A stretch of 14,685 nt of DNA from Lachnospiraceae bacterium. Its GTDB lineage: Bacteria > Bacillota_A > Clostridia > Lachnospirales > Lachnospiraceae. The stretch is taken from the NCBI GenBank assembly GCA_024683935.1, contig JAIKXV010000137.1:1-14685 (forward strand). The letters are read 5' to 3'. This document shows, piece by piece, positions 13,004 to 14,685 of the stretch. The first letter of the stretch is position 1. Every line of letters begins with the position of its first letter. A model generated the notes under the pieces. It saw only the letters and a program-made list of their open reading frames with translations. It was not told where the DNA came from and made no database searches. Both the position numbers and the translations under genes were made by a program.

Positions 13004-14067
13004 TCAGACTGCCTAAGGCGGGATATAGTGTACCGCTCCTTAAAATGCGGCCGCGCTTCAACAGATGGTACAGGGTAAGCGATCCCGGAGGCATAACCGG
13101 TGACGGCTGCCCCTGGCACTTCTATCTGTCAAAGGGACATCAGAGGAACTTAATCATCTTCCTTGCCGGAGGAGGAGTGGCCTGGGATGCCTTTACTGCA
13201 TCTCATCCCACGGGAGCCGCCGGCGTTTTGAGAGGAGATCCGGGATTCTACTGGGCCAATCTTCGTCCCCTCACGGAATTTATGAATATCAATCAGGGCA
13301 TAACCGAGAACATGAATCCGGGAAATTATTTTTACGACTGGAATATGGCGGTTATCACCTATTCCACCGGAGATTTCCATCTCGGGGACAGCGATTACTA
13401 TTACGACAGGAATGATCCGGAGAGGGTAATGCACTTCAGGGGCTACAGGAATTTTTCCATCGCCCTGGAGGAGATAAAGAAAAGATTTCCGGAGCCCGTA
13501 AACCTTCTGATAGCAGGTGATTCCGCCGGTGCATTCGGTACGGCGGCCCTGGCGGGAGAGATACTTAAGCGCTACGATCCGGAACGGCAGAATGTGACGG
13601 TATGCTCTGACAGTGCCCTTCTTCCCTGGGACAAATGGAAGAAGATAATGCGGAAGAGATGGAATACCAAACCCGGAATATATGAAAAGGTGGTAAGCGA
13701 CAACCCGGTAACGGACTGGTACAGAGCCCTCCATTCGGAGTACGGGGATAAGATAAGATATCTTTTTGCCTGCTCCTGCCGGGATGAGGTGCTGCAGGCC
13801 TACTGGAACGCCACGAAGGGAAATGATTACGGTACTGATGATGAAATGCGCCTTGCATTCAGGGATGCCCTGAAAAATATGGTCTTTGACCTGAGCGGCA
13901 TCACCGGAAAATTTTGTTTCTTCCTTAATGAGTATCCGGTTCATACCGTTATCAGGAACCCCCTTTTCCATACGGGCAGGGTAGACGGCGTTAGCATGCA
14001 TGAATGGCTGAAGGATATGGTGAACGGCGAGCTTTACAGCGTCGGTATGGGACTCATTTCTAAATAA
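13000..14067 (+). CDS. Pectin-acetylesterase/Notum-like alpha/beta hydrolase
   Basis: A 355-residue serine hydrolase. The nucleophile elbow is G173-D-S175-A-G177, and an oxyanion-hole strand reads IIFLAGGGVAWD (G57-G59, A61-W62-D63), as in pectin acetylesterases and the deacylase Notum. Residues 105-130 (NPGNYFYDWNMAVITYSTGDFHLGDSD) fit that family's 'W...V.iPYCTGD.H.G' block. H315 or H324 (EYPVHTVIRNPLFHTG) may complete the catalytic triad, with the acid likely near residues 260-264 (CSCRDE). No signal peptide is seen, so it probably acts in the cytoplasm. ATG overlaps the DUF6320-like stop (ATGA). I infer removal of an acyl ester, perhaps one made by the acyltransferase two genes upstream. 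Confidence 0.8.
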   Translation: MIRLPKAGYSVPLLKMRPRFNRWYRVSDPGGITGDGCPWHFYLSKGHQRNLIIFLAGGGVAWDAFTASHPTGAAGVLRGDPGFYWANLRPLTEFMNINQGITENMNPGNYFYDWNMAVITYSTGDFHLGDSDYYYDRNDPERVMHFRGYRNFSIALEEIKKRFPEPVNLLIAGDSAGAFGTAALAGEILKRYDPERQNVTVCSDSALLPWDKWKKIMRKRWNTKPGIYEKVVSDNPVTDWYRALHSEYGDKIRYLFACSCRDEVLQAYWNATKGNDYGTDDEMRLAFRDALKNMVFDLSGITGKFCFFLNEYPVHTVIRNPLFHTGRVDGVSMHEWLKDMVNGELYSVGMGLISK

Positions 14068-14095
14068 TGATCAGATAAATATGATAAAAACGGGG

Positions 14096-14124
14096 TTTAC
14101 AAAACAGAGATCAGTTGTTATAAT
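14096..14124 (+). promoter_or_regulatory. Strong sigma-A promoter for the substrate-binding protein gene
   Basis: TTTACA (14096-14101) and a perfect TATAAT (14119-14124) are 17 bases apart, eleven of twelve consensus positions with optimal spacing. Transcription should begin near 14131, giving a leader of about 97 bases. Confidence 0.88.
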
Positions 14125-14135
14125 CTCTCTGATTT

Positions 14136-14200
14136 GGACGGATCACAACGGGGCGATTCATTGCAATTGCCCCGTTGTTGTTAAATTGATGATCGTGTCC
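14136..14200 (+). promoter_or_regulatory. Structured leader RNA / possible attenuator before the ABC transporter gene
   Basis: ACAACGGGGCGATT (14145-14158) pairs with AATTGCCCCGTTGT (14165-14178): 14 bp with one G-U pair and loop CATTGC. The tail TGTTAAATTG is only moderately T-rich. Flanking GGAC (14136-14139) and GATCA (14141-14145) can pair with GTCC (14197-14200) and TGATC (14190-14194), enclosing the hairpin in a longer stem that shares only base 14145 with it. The hairpin begins about 15 bases after the predicted start of transcription. It may be a leader terminator/attenuator, a stabilising structure, or the terminator of the upstream operon; no terminator is seen between 14067 and the promoter. 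It matches no riboswitch that I recognise. Confidence 0.6.
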
Positions 14201-14227
14201 GGAGTATAGAAGAAGGAGGAAAGATTT

Positions 14228-14685
14228 ATGAAAAAGTTACTTAGTGTTTTACTTACCGTAGTTATGGCGGCTTCAATGCTTGCAGGCTGCGGCGGATCTG
14301 CTTCCAAGGGATCGGATGATACCTTCAAGATCGGTGTCATAGGACCCCTTACCGGCGGCGCTGCTGCATACGGCCAGGCAGTACAGTATGCAGCTGAGAT
14401 CGCAGTAGAGGAGATCAATGCTGCAGGCGGCATTAACGGCAAGCAGGTAGAGATAAAGTCCGAGGATGACGAGCTTGATGCACAGAAGTCTGTAAATGCT
14501 TACAATTCCCTCAAGGACTGGGGCATGGATGTACTTATCGGTTCAGTTACCAGCGCATGCTCCATCGCAGTTTCCGAAGAGTCAAAGAATGACAATATGT
14601 TCCAGATCACACCTTCAGGATCTGCTGTTGACTGTGTGAAGTATGACAACGTATTCCGTGTATGCTTCTCAGATCCCGCACAGGG
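14228..14685 (+). CDS. ABC transporter substrate-binding lipoprotein (LivK type), 5' part
   Basis: The reading frame runs to the window end (152 complete codons), so the 3' part is missing. It starts with a lipoprotein signal peptide, MKKLLSVLLTVVMAASMLAGC, with lipobox LAGC and lipidated C21, then a Ser/Gly/Lys/Asp linker. The mature part 'FKIGVIGPLTGGAAAYGQAVQYAAEIAVEEINAAGGINGKQVEIKSEDDELDAQKSVNAYNSLKDWGMDVLIGSVTSACSIAVSEESKNDN' is the Peripla_BP_6 (LivJ/LivK) fold: G.l.PLTG..A.yG......A...A..eINaaGGi.Gk.ve. It should bind branched-chain or related amino acids outside the membrane and deliver them to a LivHMGF-type permease. AAGGAGGA (14213-14220) lies 7 bases before the ATG. Strong promoter, ribosome site and codon bias point to high expression. 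Ligand specificity cannot be told from this fragment. Confidence 0.93.
   Translation, partial: MKKLLSVLLTVVMAASMLAGCGGSASKGSDDTFKIGVIGPLTGGAAAYGQAVQYAAEIAVEEINAAGGINGKQVEIKSEDDELDAQKSVNAYNSLKDWGMDVLIGSVTSACSIAVSEESKNDNMFQITPSGSAVDCVKYDNVFRVCFSDPAQ

Noticed and set aside
13150..14001. Long open frame on the minus strand (283 codons) inside the hydrolase gene
   Set aside because: It is entirely antisense to a well-supported enzyme with intact active-site motifs; its translation is low-complexity and matches no family I know, and there is no ribosome site.
1..14685. CRISPR arrays, tRNA or rRNA genes, insertion sequences, phage genes or toxin-antitoxin pairs
   Set aside because: No regularly spaced repeats, no cloverleaf or rRNA-like stretches, no transposase or integrase motifs and no intact small toxin-antitoxin pair were seen on either strand.

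Overview
The window looks like chromosomal DNA from a motile, Gram-positive, anaerobic Firmicute, most likely a Lachnospiraceae member (Roseburia/Butyrivibrio type). The reasons are the flgL-fliW-csrA-flaG-fliD-fliS-flgN gene order, strong AAGGAGG-type ribosome sites, a CsrA/FliW pair of the Gram-positive kind, a lipoprotein-type ABC binding protein, and a YuxH-like EAL/HDOD protein. The genus is an inference; no rRNA or other marker gene is present.

Region 1 (1-4829, + strand) is a late flagellar locus. It begins inside flgL (hook-filament junction). fliW and csrA follow, overlapping by one base, and csrA ends in a hairpin plus T-run that looks like an intrinsic terminator. A sigma-28-type promoter (TAAG-N16-TCCGATAA) begins on the last base of that hairpin and should drive flaG, fliD (filament cap), fliS (flagellin chaperone) and a FlgN/FliT-like coiled-coil chaperone. 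A strong terminator closes the block. ANGGA motifs in good CsrA context (ACA-N-GGA) overlap the ribosome sites or start codons of fliW, flaG and fliS.

Region 2 (4830-7802, + strand) is a two-gene surface-polysaccharide unit: a Wzy/O-antigen-ligase-type membrane protein and UDP-galactopyranose mutase (glf). It has an extended -10 promoter, a GC-rich structured leader and a closing terminator.

Region 3 (7839-10644, - strand) holds two separately promoted genes. One is an orphan FliD-like secreted protein ending in FSSYC. Its roughly 100-nt leader folds into two hairpins that present GGA in their loops, one being a textbook ANGGAN hexaloop. The other is a YuxH-type protein with a degenerate EAL domain plus HDOD, with its own terminator. 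Both probably belong to the motility programme.

Region 4 (10694-14067, + strand) is a tightly overlapping run: a DUF2752 membrane protein, a condensation/alcohol-acetyltransferase-like enzyme with HVISDG, a zinc-ribbon plus multi-TM protein (DUF6320-like), and a pectin-acetylesterase/Notum-like alpha/beta hydrolase. The last three look like an uncharacterised acyl-transfer/deacylation module at the membrane.

Region 5 (14096-14685, + strand) is a near-consensus sigma-A promoter, a leader with a long terminator-like hairpin enclosed by a second pairing, and the first 152 codons of an ABC-transporter substrate-binding lipoprotein (LivK type) that runs off the window.

The most interesting signals are the apparent CsrA-FliW post-transcriptional circuit across several flagellar leaders, including the orphan FliD-like gene, and the condensation-enzyme/DUF6320/hydrolase module.
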